From contig CM074858.1 in the NCBI GenBank assembly GCA_037501455.1, positions 37,197,001 to 37,261,000 of the forward strand: a stretch of 64,000 bases of DNA, written 5' to 3'. This DNA comes from Lantana camara (lineage: Eukaryota > Streptophyta > Magnoliopsida > Lamiales > Verbenaceae). Numbering within the stretch: the first letter of the stretch is position 1; each line of letters starts with the position of its first letter. The translations under genes were made by a program, and so were the position numbers. Positions 11,547 to 23,985 of the stretch are shown here, in pieces. The notes under the pieces were generated by a model, which was not told the DNA's origin, ran no database searches, and saw nothing but the letters and a program-made list of their open reading frames with translations.

Positions 11547-11923
11547 GGCAAGCTAAGTGGGGAGTGAAGTCGTGTCATAGTCTTTCCTTTTGGAGTCCTA
11601 GCTTGTACTACTTCTTAGCATTTCATACTCATGTTTTAATTATGTATTATTATATTTTGGAGAATTATTGTATATATGTAGTGGCTGGGATGGCCTGTGA
11701 TTGTATTACATGATTATGGCTAATCTATTGTGTATATATGCTTCTGCTTTACGTATTGCATCGTTGGTTTTAATTGGTTTAAGGGTTAGCCCCGCTTAGC
11801 TAGGTCAAGTTTTTTATTTATCACCCGTTCGCCACGTGTTTGATTTGTGTATGGAAATTCATTTCATGCATGGATTGGACTAGTGGTGCGGGGGATGTGA
11901 TGCCTTCCAATGTGGGTGTTACA

Positions 11924-12376
11924 TAGAAAAATATAAGGTTTGATCCATTGAACCCAAATCTTCAATACAAGTCCAACGGAGGTGACGAAATTTGAATCCG
12001 AATTTGAATTAGACCTAGATGTCTAATGCTTGCCACTATGTCTCCCGAGTTACAGAGGCAACATGCTGAGATCAGTCTTCACTTGGAACAGATTTACAAG
12101 CCGATCAATAGGATTGATCGATTCGCAGCATCTAATGAGTTATTCTGACTTAAGATGGCTGAGGGATCTAGTGTTCATGAACACTGCATTAAGGCTTTAG
12201 GCCTTATTGAGAAGCTTGCAAGTCTCAAGGTAATCATGGATAATGAGCTTTACGTAGATTTGATCTTAACCTCTCTTCCACCTTCGTTTAAACAGTTCAT
12301 AATAAACTTCAATATGAATGGAGCTAAAGTCTCAGCTGAGGAACTGATGAACATGCTCGTAACTGGTTTTTACTAA
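11924..12376 (+). pseudogene. gag: Ty1/copia gag remnant
   Basis: From 12032 one frame reads through a copia Gag (UBN2-type) helical region, broken by a stop before the lysine codon at 12152. The longest open piece (12155-12376, 73 codons) has EGSSVHEHCIKALGLIEKL and SLPPSFKQFIINFNM, the hallmark spacing of plant copia Gag. The gag start and 5' LTR are absent because the LTR of element G abuts at 11924. The Gag C-terminus, zinc knuckle and protease are also missing: the next recognisable codons (from about 12477) are already the pre-integrase domain. So a deletion of several hundred codons occurred near 12376-12470. Confidence 0.8.
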
Positions 12377-12476
12377 GTTAGCTTGCCCTGCAAAAGAGTA
12401 AAAACAACATGGGGTGTCTTACAAAATGGTTTGTATTTAACTAATACTAATTTAAATCTCCTAAATGTCGAGCGAG

Positions 12477-13552
12477 AAAACAAACGAAAATCAAATGACC
12501 AAACTTCAGCAAAGATTTGAGATGCTAGACTTGGACATATCTCCAACAATAGGCTTCTAAAGATGGGTAACTTAGGATCATTCAATACGATTGATCTGAA
12601 CGAGTTAACCACTTGTGAATCCTTTTTAAAGGGAAAGATGACTAAGTCCCCTCTTAAAGGGCATGTAGAGCGAAGCCAAAATCTTTTGGATTTGATCCAT
12701 ACAGACGTTTGTGAACCACTAAATGTTAGTACCCGAAACGGCTGTAATTACTTCTTCACATTTATTGATGATTTCAGTAGATATGGGTATGTGTACCTGA
12801 TGAAGCATAAGTCTAAAGCCTTTGAGAAGTTCATAGAGTATAAGACGGAGGTTGAGAACCAAACAGATCGCAAAATTAAGGCTTTTTTATCAGATTAAGG
12901 TGGTGAGTATTTAACCAATCTCTTTCTTGGTTATTTGAAAGATAACGGGATTATCTCACAGTGGACTCCTCAACTGAATGGGGTGTCGGAATGAAGAAAT
13001 CAGACTTTATTGGATATGGTCCGATCCATGATGAGTTTCACGGATCTTCCAATATCGTTTTGGGGTTATGCCCTTGAAACAGCTACGAAGATAATTAATT
13101 TAGTTCCTTCCAAATATGTGCCCAAAATACCATATAAGATGTAGTTTTCAAAACCCCGTACTTATTCATACCTTAGAGTTTGGGGATGTCCTACATACGT
13201 GAAGAGACTAGTGGGAGACAAATTGGATTCCAGATCCAGTTTGTGTAAATTTGTAGGATACCCCTGAGAGTCTTTGCGTTACTATTTTTATGATCCCTCG
13301 GAACAAAAGGTGTTTGTTTCGAGGAATGCCACTTTTCTAGAAAAAGAATTTCTAGTTGAAAAATCATGCAAGATAGCAGAACTTAGTGAAGTTCAAGATG
13401 AACCTACAAATGATCAAGTAATGGAACCTCCCTCTTTCCCACAACAAGAAGTAAACACAAGCCCTCGCAGATCCGTCAGAATAATTAGACCGCCAGACCG
13501 ACTCAATTTGCTAACTGAAATCGGTCAATCGGATAGCGATCCTAGATCATAA
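12477..13552 (+). pseudogene. pol: Ty1/copia integrase remnant
   Basis: The Gag-pre-integrase region (CESFLKGKMTKSP) is followed by the integrase core. The first Asp is in LIHTDVCEP and the second in KAFLSD, where a stop replaces the next codon before GGEYL. The Glu region TPQLNGVSE is also followed by a stop. Further in-frame stops lie near 13143 and 13266. The 13274-13552 piece is the linker to RT (RYYFYDPSEQKVFVSRNATF, then a Pro-rich stretch). The frame is clear by eye but cannot encode a working enzyme. Confidence 0.85.
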
Positions 13553-14214
13553 GACCATGCAATATTCGATAGAGATTCGATATAATAGCAGCAAGCCATG
13601 AATTTCGAAATGGACTCTATGTACTCTAACAAGGTATGGACCTTGGTAGATCTTCCCATAGAATGTAAATAGATCTACAAGCGAAAGCTTGGAGCTGATG
13701 GAGAAGTGGCGACCTACAAGGCTAGGTTGGTTGCTAAGGGATACACTCAAAGGCCAGGTGTTGACTTTGAGGAAACGTATTCCCCTGTAGCAATGCCTAA
13801 ATCCATTCGGATACTTCTAGCCATAACTGCGTACTATGATTACGAAATATGGTAGATGGATGTGAAAACGGCTTTTCTAAATGGAGATTTAGATAAAGTC
13901 ATTTATATGGAACAACCAAAAGGTTTCATATCCGGTGGGCACGAACAGAATGTCTGCAAACTCTAGATATCCATCTATGGACTCAAACAGGCGTCTAGAA
14001 GTTGGAACATCCATTTTGATGAGACAGTCAAATCGTTTGCCTTCATCAAGAACGAGTACGAACCATGTGTTTGCAAGAAAATCAATGGGCGAGTCGTGCA
14101 ATTTTTGGTGTTGTATGTAGACGATATCTTACTCATTGGGAATGAGAAAGATGTGCTACAAACAACAAAGACTTGGTTGTCTACTCAGTATTCCATGAAA
14201 GACTTGGGAGAAGC
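13553..14214 (+). pseudogene. pol: Ty1/copia reverse transcriptase, N-terminal part, interrupted by element D
   Basis: Readable motifs are [20 protein letters not shown], then MDVKTAFLNGDL, then YGLKQASRSWN, and the catalytic LYVDDILLIGNE. Stops replace codons near 13670, 13853 and 13963. The frame runs to DLGEA at 14214, where LTR D begins, and continues at 44391 with the next codons (FILGIKIYRDRS). The last five bases, gaagc, recur after element D as its target-site duplication. Confidence 0.9.
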
Positions 14215-17200
14215 TGTAACACCCCGCTTGTCCTACCAGTAAAGTACGTCACTTTTCAACCTTTTTATGTGTTTAATTATGTGATTTTGTGCTTTGTGTG
14301 GCCCTATTTTGAACTCTTTAAGAGTTTAGGGGCTTGTTTGCAATTTTCTCTTTTAAGGGGTTTTCCGGTCATTTCTCGTTCGGTCGAGAGTTCGGCCTTT
14401 TTGACCCCTGCTTCGTGTTCGGGGCTGCGAAACGAGTCCGTAGACTCTAAGTTTGCCCATTTCCGACTTCGTTAGCCCCTTCTTCCGACCGCTTTTGCGT
14501 ACCCGGTTCCTCGTTTTTCATGCCAAAGCGCATCAGACTTCAGTCTCTCTCTCTGCTCCCGCGATTCAGCACTGTTCACACACACTCACGGTGTGTTTTC
14601 ACACACTACCCGGAAATCGCTTGTTTCTCGATGGATTTCGACGAACCAATAGTCCATTTCGATGAGCTCGACGACGCGGTCCCAACCATACCAGATTCGT
14701 GCCCCGATGATAAGAGGAGGTGGCGCTACGATGAGCAGCAGGTGGCACGGCTTCAGCCGCCACTTCGCCGCCCAATCGCGGCGGCTTCCGGCGGCGATTT
14801 TCGGACACGCGCCTCAGACCAATGAAGGAGACATCCCGGCGCAGTGGATGGTGTTGGCGGCGCAAGCATCCAGCCAGTGGCGGCGGCTTACGCGCAGCCT
14901 GAAAGTCACGGCGGGCGGCGGCGCTACTGTAACGCGACGAAACTCGTCGTTCCGGTAACCTTTTCCGATGGACTTCAACGGTTCCTAGCATTTTTCGACC
15001 CCCTGAACTCATTTTCGGCCTCCTTTTTATCCGAATCACGGTGGAGATAGGGTTTTCCGGCAAGAAGCAGTGGCGGAGATTAGAGGCGGCGGTTCGGCCA
15101 TTTTTCGGCGGGTTTTGGTGGTGGTCCCTTTACAAAAGTTGATCAGTTGGTGGAGGACAAACTTCTCACGTTGGCCCCGGCTTGAGAATCGGTGGTTGGC
15201 GGCGAACCGGTGGTAGACCGGCCGTGAACCGGCGACCCTCTTTTCCGGTGATTTTTTTGGCAAATTGGCTAGGGGCTTTCAAAGGCCTCGCTATGGGCTT
15301 TCCAACGGTATGTCCAGATTTTGTTTTCATGTTACGGTTTGTGTTTAATTTCAGTTTTCGTCATTGGGATTTAGTTCGGTTTTTCGTCAACGAAGTCCGA
15401 CGTGTTTGGTATTTTCTGAAATTGGTTGAGGGCTTTTATCGAGCAGGCCGAGGCGCATGTTTCTGTCCTTCCGGGAAATTTTTCGACCACCGGAGGTGGT
15501 GGTCCGGCGGCTGTACATGGCGGTTCGGCTAGTTCCGGTGGCGGCGTTCCGACACCCTTCGGACAGCAAGTTCCTCTCGTTGTGGTGAATTTAACGCCAC
15601 TTTTCGTTCATCAATCGGTTGCCCGGTTGATTTATTGTGATTTATTTTGTATAATTTGAATATATGGAATTAATTGTTTTAATTGCAATAAATTATGTAT
15701 TTTTGTATTTGTCGATCAAAATGTATGCCAATAGATATGAAATCATGTAATAAATGAAATGTGATATGTATTGATACTTTGTATTGTAAATTGAACTACC
15801 GTTATGCTGAAAGTGTATTAGTTGTTAATTGTTTTAAAATGTAATTCGCTTTTGTATGCTCAATAAATTAATGATTATGCATTGTATGGTATTTGAAAAT
15901 ATGTAATAAATGATGAATGTATGATTTCATGATTGTTGGTGATATTAGTTTCGTTTCATGCCATTAGATTTAATATAGCCCTTGTAGAATGGGTGTTCGT
16001 GTAATTTCACTAAACATATAAATTGTATGACTTCAATTAATCCTTGTTAATTGATAAACAAATATGCTAATTACGATTTCGATTAAGAGAAATTATTATG
16101 CCTAAGCTTGAGCTTTTTAATTAGTCTAATCACTTAAATTGAATTGGAATTTATTATATGATATAAGAATTTGTTATGCAATTTATGATTTAGTCAGAAT
16201 TGAATTAGTATGTCTTGGGTGATTTAATTTGAAACTTTGTAATTTAGGCTTAATTACTTAATTTAAAATAAACCTATGATGCGATACAGGAATTTTATGG
16301 AACTTATATGATTAATTAGAAACTTTTGCACGTAAGAAATAAGTTATTCGTACGAATATGAATTGGTTATTTGATATATGAATTTATATGAAACAATGTG
16401 TCATGCATTGCCTTTCCATTTTGTTTGTTTGAATTAATTGTGCATAAGAACACCTCTTGATGTGTTTTATGAATATGTTGAGTTATGTGATATTTTATTT
16501 GGCAAGTAATTAGTATGAATGTGAACTTTGCTTATGTGATTGCATTTCTTAAGTGCTTAAGCATGTGTCGTGCGTCTTTATATGGTTGTCTGAGTCTGAG
16601 TCTGAGTTCTGTACTGTGTTTTGTGTGTTCAGTTGGTACAGGTGCACCCGGGGTTGTGACTTGTGGTCGTGCAGGTTCCGGGGTGGACCATTTGCTTTTG
16701 GTTTTACTTCGTGTGGTACCAGGTGAGGGTGTTTTCGTTCTATTTACATACTGAACCCTACAACCTTATGTGACAAGTTTGGCCAAAACCTTATGTATGT
16801 ATATATATTACTTTTAAAGTAGAGTCATCGAGTAAATTATGATCGAGTAAACCCTTTTTAAATGAATTATGAAATATGTTATGTTTCTTATGAATTGAAA
16901 TGTTTTGGCGAGATAATGCATGTATGATATGTTCACGGGCCCAGGGACTTAGTACATGTGGCTAACCGGGGAGGCATGGGCCGACGGTGATCCCAGGTAC
17001 TAGTTCTACTATGTTTTACGGTGATACCGGCCCTCACTAGGAGGTTTAGCGGGGAATGGGAGCTGAGTGCCCTTGGGGGAGTCATGAAACCCCATTGGCC
17101 TATGTATGAGGTGGTCGGGTCTTGCTAACCCGTCCACCACCCGGAGGAAGAAGGTTGGAACTTATTTTATGATTATGATTATGTTATGATTGATAAGCAC

Positions 17201-17775
17201 CGTGCGGGAAGGCCGGGACGAGGATTGCCCAAACGAATATGTTTTAGGATATGATATATGATTTGTGTGTATTATGATATATTGCATGATCACCTATTTA
17301 ATGTATCAATGATATTTGTCGTACACGGTCGGAGTTTGGTTGGAGATAATGCACGGTCACTCGTCGAGCCTTTATGTTTATGTATGAATTATGAACTTAA
17401 TGAATTTAATATGATTAGTCGTAAAGTCCGAGCATTGCTTAGTTATTCTCTTGCCCTTTTTGGGAACTAACTTTAAATAAAACCTTGCTCGGGATTTATG
17501 ACTTGTATGCGCATGTTTTTATATATATTTATCGCTCCTGCTCGCTCAGTCTACTAGAGACGGACCCTCCCCCTTCTTTTCCACTTTTCAGTTCTTGCAG
17601 GTTTGAGCTAGGCGGCTTTGAGTCGGGTCTGTCGAGTCTGTGTCGGTCTGTTTGATTTGTTAAATACCTTGTTTTGATTTGTGAAGGAAACTATGTATAT
17701 GATATGTATATATTATGCAGGTTGGTACTTATGATTTGGATGTATGAATTTCGGGACAGGTTAGAACAGGTGCTC
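14215..17775 (+). repeat. Element D first LTR, left part
   Basis: Starts TGTAACACCCCGCTTG. It contains a GC-rich CGG-rich block (about 14660-15600), donor-like GTATGT (about 15308) and GTGAAT (15585; GTGAGT in the second LTR), a long AT-rich stretch, and the acceptor TTGCAG at 17595-17600 followed by GCTAGGCGG. It is cut at 17775 by element B, whose target-site duplication is tgctc (17771-17775). Frames in the GC-rich block overlap on both strands and are not supported as genes. I see no clustered ACGGCCGT palindromes here. Confidence 0.85.
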
Positions 17776-18167
17776 TGTAGCACCCCTTATACATGGAGGT
17801 GCCACACCCCCGCACTATAGGTCAATCCACATACGAAACGACCAATCCGTACCTGAACTAACCTATAGCGAATGGGTGACAATGCAATAAAATGACAACT
17901 AGGCGGGATTACTTATACGTGCAACCAAATAAAGCGGAAGCATAAATAACTATTATCAAATATTTCCATTTACCAGGCCATGACATTTCTCACTTACTAA
18001 GTAAAATATATTCAAACTTCTCATATCAATACATTATCATCTTCAAGTAAAACAATAACAATAACTATCATTCCATAAGTAACAATAAATAACCAAATAC
18101 ACGAACCATGGTTGACTCGACTACATGAACTGGACTCGACTCGACTCAACTCCCGCCTAGCGTGCAC

Positions 18168-19876
18168 CTGCAATAACCTGAAAGGTGGAGGTGTCAGTCT
18201 GTGAAGACCGAGTGAGGGGTTTACATACATATTAACGCAGATACGATGCAAGTTATATTCTCGGGTAAAGATTTATAAAAGATAAATATATGAGTTCAGT
18301 AATAATATAGCTTCGCCCGAGAATACAACTATCAATATTAAATACTTGTTCATTGTCATGCAATCAATACATGGCCCCGGCGAGTAAGGGCAGTCTCCAG
18401 CCGAACTCCAAATGTACATGAACATGCTTGCTTGATTGTTAAACAATAAGTGATCATGCAATTCAATTATCGTGCAATCGTGCATGTGTAATCATATAAC
18501 ACGTTCATGGAATGGAAAATCATGCAATAACCCGAGGACAATCCGTGGTGCCGGATCCGTCCCCAGTCTTTTTCTTCCTCCGGTTGATGATGGGATTGCA
18601 AGGCCCCATCATCCATGCATGTTGAGCAGAGGGTACATGAATCCCTAAGCCCGGAGCTCCTTCCTCCACTAACCTCCTAGCGGATTCAGGGGTGACCCCA
18701 AATGTGGTGAGGATAGCGCCAGAGTTACCCGTCAGCCCTTGCTTTCCCGGTTGGCTCTAGTCACTACCCTCGGGCCCAAACGTGAACGGTCATGCTACTC
18801 GCCTAAAACATGCACGAAACAATACATGGCTTGCTTACTTGCTTGCTTGAACATGAATTGAAATGATCAATGATTCATGGAAACTATAGATATAAATAGC
18901 TTTTGGCCGAAATATCACATAAGGGATATACGGGTTCTATATAACTAGCAATTAAACCTCACCTGATAGGCGACACACGACTCGTGAATGCGTGAACGTG
19001 CTCATGATCCACAATCTCCGCCCTGGAGAATAACTGGACAAGAAACGGGACAATGTACGTGCGTGAGACCACAATTCAAGCATATTATTCCATATAAGGA
19101 CGCACGGCGTGATCAAGTACGAGGCATCGGGCAATAAACAATGTAGCATGATAACATGTTGTTTCAGTACATATTGGATCAAATAATAGCAATTCGGGGT
19201 CAAAGAAGTCGTCGGATCGAGGGGTTATTTTCGTAATTTTATGCAGAAACTTTTGTTCTGCAAGTCAGGTGGGAACGGCCGTTTCGGCTTCCCTTTGTAA
19301 ATGGGAACGGTCGTTCCCATGAATTCTCAAAACGCGCCAACGACTTCAGCTTTAAAAATGCGCCTTAGCTGGGAACGGCCCTTCCGGCACCAAAGCCAAA
19401 ATGGGAATGGTCGTTCCCATGCTCGGCTGCCTAGTTTTAGTTTTAAAGGAGGGGAACGCCCGTTCCCACAAAGCCTTGAGGCTGGGAACGGCTGTTCCCT
19501 GTTTCTGCAATTTACAAAAACAAAGCAAAAATAGGGGAAGCTCTCGGTAAAGAATCAACAGAGCAACAAAATTCCATTTTCAATCAACAAAGTTAGGATT
19601 TTCTGGTAACATGATGCATATTTGCTCAAGAAATTATAAAATAACACTTAAACACTCAAAGCATGAAATATCATTAAGAATTCCAATTTTCCAAGCTCAT
19701 GATCAAACTTAATCACTTAAGCTAATTATCCAAGGATTCATGCTCTAAATCATGCTATAATCCAAGTTATAACCCCATATTCATGCCTCCATGTCCAATT
19801 AATCCATCTAGCATATAAATCCCAAACCCTAACCATTCCTAACATGATCAAGAATCATGAATTCATGCAAACCAAC
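18168..19876 (-). other. Putative intron inside LTR B
   Basis: Donor TTTCAAG|GTTGGTTTG and acceptor TATTGCAG|GTGCACGCTAGGCGG, both with close counterparts in LTRs G and E. In the other B LTR the acceptor is mutated. Inference from conservation. Confidence 0.4.
19271..19499. repeat. Palindrome cluster in LTR B (GGGAACGGCCGTTCCC type)
   Basis: Six motifs starting near 19271, 19301, 19371, 19401, 19452 and 19484. Most are GGGAACGGNCGTTCCC or one-base variants; some are extended by AT...AT to 20 bp. The other LTR of B has the same six in the same order at 25482-25710. Confidence 0.88.
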
Positions 19877-20409
19877 CTTGAAATAAAAGAAATGAAGAAG
19901 ATAGTGATGATGATGATGAACTCCCCAATTCCTTGAAATATTTCTTGAAATCTTGATGATTGGATGAAAAATCACTCCTTTCTCTTCCCTTCTTAATACC
20001 GAGAATATGGAGCAATTATGTTTGAGGAAATATTGGATGATTTGAGAACAAGGAAGCTTGGAGATGGAAATAACGTAACATCCCATTTTGAAATGTGTGA
20101 ATCCAATTAATCCATCTAGCATATAAATACCAAACCCTAACCATTCCTAACATGATCAAGAATCATGAATTCATGCAAACCAACCTTGAAATAAACGAAA
20201 TGAAGAAGATAGATGATGATGATGATGAACTCCCCAATTCCTTGAAATATTTCTTGAAATCTTGATGATTGGATGAAAAATCACTCCTTTCTCTTCCCTT
20301 CTTAATACCGAGAATATGGAGCAATTATGTTTGAGGAAATATTGGATGACTTGAGAACAAGGAAGCTTGGAGATGGAAATAACGTAACATCCCATTTTGA
20401 AATGTGTGA
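19794..20409. repeat. 308-bp direct tandem duplication within LTR B
   Basis: Copy 1 is 19794-20101 and copy 2 is 20102-20409, both starting TCCAATTAATCC and differing at few bases. The other LTR of this element (near 26009-26320) has one copy, so the duplication arose after insertion. It duplicates the leader and donor-like site. Confidence 0.9.
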
Positions 20410-20790
20410 ATTGTCCAATTTTACCAATTAATCCCCCAAGGATTCAAGTTATGCACTTGAGTATGCAAGTTTTAAAATATGCTCAATTAAGTCCTTAAAA
20501 GATTATGCAATTAGGTCCCTAGAATTTTAAAGAAATATTCAACTAGGGATAATTTGGTAATTTGAAACACTATCGGTAATTGTTTCATGCAATAAATATT
20601 TTCCGTGTCATAAAATAATATTTTCAATGATAGGAATTCAAATAATTCACATAAATGATGTTTCATGAATTTTATAAAAATATGGAATGTCACGAATGAA
20701 TATTATAAAATTAAAGAATTATAATAAAACCTACGCTCAAAACTCACACGTGTCGAGTATACCTGATTGTCTGAAAATCGGGGAGTTACA

Positions 20791-20812
20791 ATTCTCTCCC
20801 CCTTAAGAGAAT
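20791..20812 (-). other. Polypurine tract of element B
   Basis: On the minus strand, TTCTCTTAAGGGGGAGAGAAT directly precedes the LTR start TGTAACTCCCC. Confidence 0.85.
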
Positions 20813-21033
20813 CCGTCCTCGGATTCATTGTCCTGAATTCCTGGAATTTAATTGGCTCTTACGTGTTCATCCCACGCGGGTTAGCTACTCCCCGTCAGGG
20901 ATTAGTTCGAAAGAGATCTTCAATCCAAAAGTTTCTCCAATATATGAAATCACGACCCTCAACTTTCCGGAGCCTAAACACTTGTAAGAAAATCTAACCT
21001 TCCACTAAACAAGTTGACAACTAGCTGAAAATA

Positions 21034-21170
21034 TTGAGACTACCCCGTCTCTCAAGCAATTAATGAGAGAAGCGCGTCTCTCGAAGAAGCAGCAAGAGAA
21101 CCCCGTCTCTTAAGCAAGCAACAAGAGAACCCCGTCTCTTGACAACCCTGAGAGAGTCCTCGTCTCTCAC
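21034..21170 (-). repeat. Hairpin array of element B (5 units)
   Basis: Stems as seen on the + strand: TTGAGA/TCTCAA, GAGAGA/TCTCTC, AAGAGA/TCTCTT, CAAGAGA/TCTCTTG and TGAGAGA/TCTCTCA, each with a loop close to ACCCCG. On the element strand the loop reads CGGGGT, as in the last units of the array of element A. Stems vary while remaining paired. Confidence 0.85.
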
Positions 21171-22628
21171 GCACACGAAATAAAATTCAGGCGAGCACTT
21201 AGACAATTAAATGTTTACGATTAACTCACAAGGATCAAATAATAAAATTATCATTCATGCAAATAATCGTTCACGTAAACAAGTAATAACAAGTAATAAT
21301 AAGCAAGGAATCGCATGCAAAAGCAACGAAATAATAGTAAACAATTAATAATACCAAGGGGTCATGTACAGGTATAAACAATTAACAATAAACAAGGAAT
21401 CATATATGAGAATGACAAAATAATAACAATAGATAACTAATAATAAACAGGAGTCATGAACACAAATAACAAGATAATGATAGTGATAAAATAATGATGC
21501 ACGTGGTATGCATGATTAAGTGTACCATTCACCAAGGATTGAAGTTCTGGAACTGAAATAACTCGACTGAATCCTTGATTCTTTTAGTTGAGATTTTCCT
21601 GCTTTGTACCACTACGGTTCGATATTCCCATTTCTGATAACCATCTTTGCCCTTGTGCTATTTTCTAACATAATCCGTAAATCATCATTAATCACCACAT
21701 CTTCAGACCCGTTTTAATCCCAGATCCCCGGTTGTACCCTTCTCGCACTGATTCTCACATTCACCTTCCGGTTTTGGAATTGAAAATAACCATGGTTTTC
21801 TGGTTAGGGATTAATTGTACCTTGAAGCTTAAAAGATTGACTTTATGTTTCAAGAAAGTCCTTGTCCAACTAACCGAGAGAACAGGTGTTACCATTTCCT
21901 CGACCTCAGTAATTAGAGTAAACATTTTCCCGAAGCAATATTCTTGACTCCTTATTTTCAATCTGAAAGTTGAGCGCTTTTTCCCTTAGTTAACAATACG
22001 GCAGATATTTATTACAAAAGAATCAAGGTTGTCATCCCGTGAGAGTAATTCAACAAGCATACTTGCATAGAAACCGAAAGAATCAGGTCCTGGTGAAACG
22101 TCTTCCTTTGACCCCTGAAATTTGATAACATACCCCACAATTCCCCGAAATATCTTCAAAGAGAGGGTCGTTCAATCTTCAGTCTTCTCTGAAATGTTCA
22201 TGGTAAGCTGGTATATTTATGGAGCCGACGGTGATAGCCCGGATGGAAGCACGGTGTGCGCTTACAGGCATCTCTAGGGTATAAATAATAACTTCGTAAG
22301 AAAATTCTTGTCAGAGTTATCCTACCAAAACTTTGAGATTGATTCCGAATAATATCCCAAATTGAATCATTTTCTATTTACTGAGTCAAATGATATCCTG
22401 AGGTTGTCGGAGGCTTACAGACAGTGTACCCACTTTCCTGAAAATGATAATAGAACAAAGGTACTGTCGATGATGGGACTTTTCTTTGTGTAATAGGGAG
22501 AAAAGTTTAAATTATTGAAGACTTCTTTCACATGGTTCTGATAGAGGTTTCCAAGAAGAATCAGTTTGCTTAACTTTCCAACTCTCCCGAGTACTATCTA
22601 ACATCAGATTTAAATTATTCTCAAGCCG

Positions 22629-22662
22629 ACTCTCCCCCTTAAGAAAATAGAAATTTTCTTAT
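22629..22662 (-). other. Internal polypurine-like tract plus hairpin in element B
   Basis: CTCTCCCCCTTAAG on the + strand repeats the terminal polypurine tract, and it is followed by TAAGAAAATAGAAATTTTCTTA, which can fold on itself. Element E has the same pair at 52995-53027. It could be a central polypurine tract; function is inference. Confidence 0.5.
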
Positions 22663-22974
22663 TCTCTACATTTATTCTGTCCTTTTCCACTTGCAAGCTT
22701 CCCTACTGATTCCATTCCCGTAACCTTTTCCTCGTTCCCCTGGTCGTTAATCAAAATTTTGATTGATGATCCTTTTCTAATTCTTTCTGTTATCAACATA
22801 CTCAACTTGAAGCTCCCTGACTGTCACCACTTTGGTTTGATGTTAAAATTCTTCAACATCCTACACTCACCTAATGCTTTCCAGCGAATTGGCATTTACA
22901 AGTTCAGCACCATAATCCGAAACAAGAAAGTTACTCTCTTACTCCCAATGCGTCTCCAAAGTACTGATTAATTT

Positions 22975-23100
22975 CTGAGGTTAAAGGACCCACTGAACAT
23001 TTATCTGCTTGGACTTATCAACCTTTCCTCGTTCCAAAATTTTCCAAATATTTATATTATACCCACTCCTACTAAATCCTGGATCAATAAATTCGCACAG
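22975..23100 (-). pseudogene. Decayed BAH-like captured fragment in element B
   Basis: The minus strand contains a segment ending SKQINVQW after a YNINIWKIL-like stretch. This aligns with the KIIGIWE...KQINVQ segment of the clearer copy in element E (53333-53520). Downstream sense sequence to about 22680 also matches the E copy. On its own this would not be recognisable; the call rests on its similarity to E. Confidence 0.5.
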
Positions 23101-23966
23101 TCCCAAATATTTTTAATTTTCAAGCGAAATCAAATGACCCGATTCCCAACACGATACCCAATGATTTAGAAATCTCCTCTTTAAAATTCAAGTTGTAGAA
23201 ACAGAAGCAAGGATTGTGCAGAGTATAGGAGAGCCTATTCACAATACACACTAAATAATGCATGATGGTTAAAATGTTAGTGCACATAGCATACCTATCA
23301 ACAATTTGAAATGCAACACGTTGGAACCATTATATCAACTCGAAGATATACGTATGAATAAAGGAATATAAGTAATGTATAGTTTTCACATATGATTAGA
23401 ACAAGGTTTATAAATGAAAAGTAATTAATTAGTGACTTTGATGCACGTGCTTATGAATGCATTGAAGAACCTGGCACCGTAAAAATATTAAGCTCGGTTC
23501 CAGTGTCCATTCTTGGTTGACCGAATTGCACTTGGTTCGAGCAGTTGATCAGTCTCTTAAATTTCAAAAATTTTCCGGCCTTGATTCATACATTTCCAAA
23601 ACCTGTCACTCACAACTTGCTTTGCAAATACATGCATGTGGGTGAAGCGTGTTCAGGTCATATAGTTGTCACATAGTTAATGCCAATAATGAGAATTTAA
23701 TATAAAATGCAACAACTAATTCATAAATGTTCAAACAAAACACGTTGTTCACATAGGTTTCAAGCAATTCAAGATAAATAAATTGGCAATGAATACATAA
23801 ATCAATACAAGGGCACAAGTTATCAAGTATTTCAATCAATTCAAAGAGTTCAAGTAGATCAAGACATTCAGATACGATGCAAGACTCTCAAATTGTCAAA
23901 TAATTCCTATGCCGTACGACCTAGACTCGACACGACACAACACTAGAACCTCGGTTTTGCAACCGG

Positions 23967-23978
23967 GCTCTGATACCA
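23967..23978 (-). other. Primer-binding site of element B
   Basis: GCTCTGATACCA on the + strand, that is TGGTATCAGAGC on the element strand, 7 bp from the LTR end at 23986. Confidence 0.9.
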
Positions 23979-23985
23979 CCTTAGA

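Larger units (their letters stand above)
9106..11923 (+). repeat. 3' LTR of element G (2818 bp)
   Basis: Starts TGTAATACCCCGTG and ends TGTGGGTGTTACA. It follows a polypurine tract and the pol end, so it is the 3' LTR of a Tekay-like chromovirus whose body lies outside the window. It contains an AT-rich region (9290-9560), a CAT-rich leader (9655-9766), a donor-like CAAG|GTTGGT, a palindrome cluster (10124-10240), an acceptor-like TTTGCAG (11546) and the conserved end module (about 11785-11923). Right after it the copia remnant begins, so G appears to be inserted in the copia element. Confidence 0.85.
17776..20790 (-). repeat. 3' LTR of element B (3015 bp with internal duplication)
   Basis: On the minus strand it begins TGTAACTCCCCGATTTTCAG and ends GGGGTGCTACA. 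Features in sense order are a CAT/CTT-rich leader, donor-like CAAG|GTTGGT (19876), a palindrome cluster (19499-19271), the acceptor TTGCAG (18168), the exon motif GCTAGGCGG and the conserved end module (about 17930-17776). It is about 308 bp longer than the other B LTR owing to the tandem duplication at 19794-20409. Confidence 0.88.
20813..23985 (-). other. Non-coding interior of element B
   Basis: No frame encodes gag or pol. In sense order it holds the primer-binding site (23978-23967), AT-rich sequence, a decayed BAH-like fragment (about 23100-22975), an internal polypurine-like tract with hairpin (about 22660-22629), more AT-rich sequence and the hairpin array (21179-21034). The segment around 21500-21530 matches elements E and F at the same relative place. 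Confidence 0.75.

Noticed and set aside
14453..15659. Many frames on both strands, up to 154 codons
   Set aside because: Same GC-rich LTR block in element D. The second LTR (41306-41929) keeps only some of them with changed ends; no known protein family.
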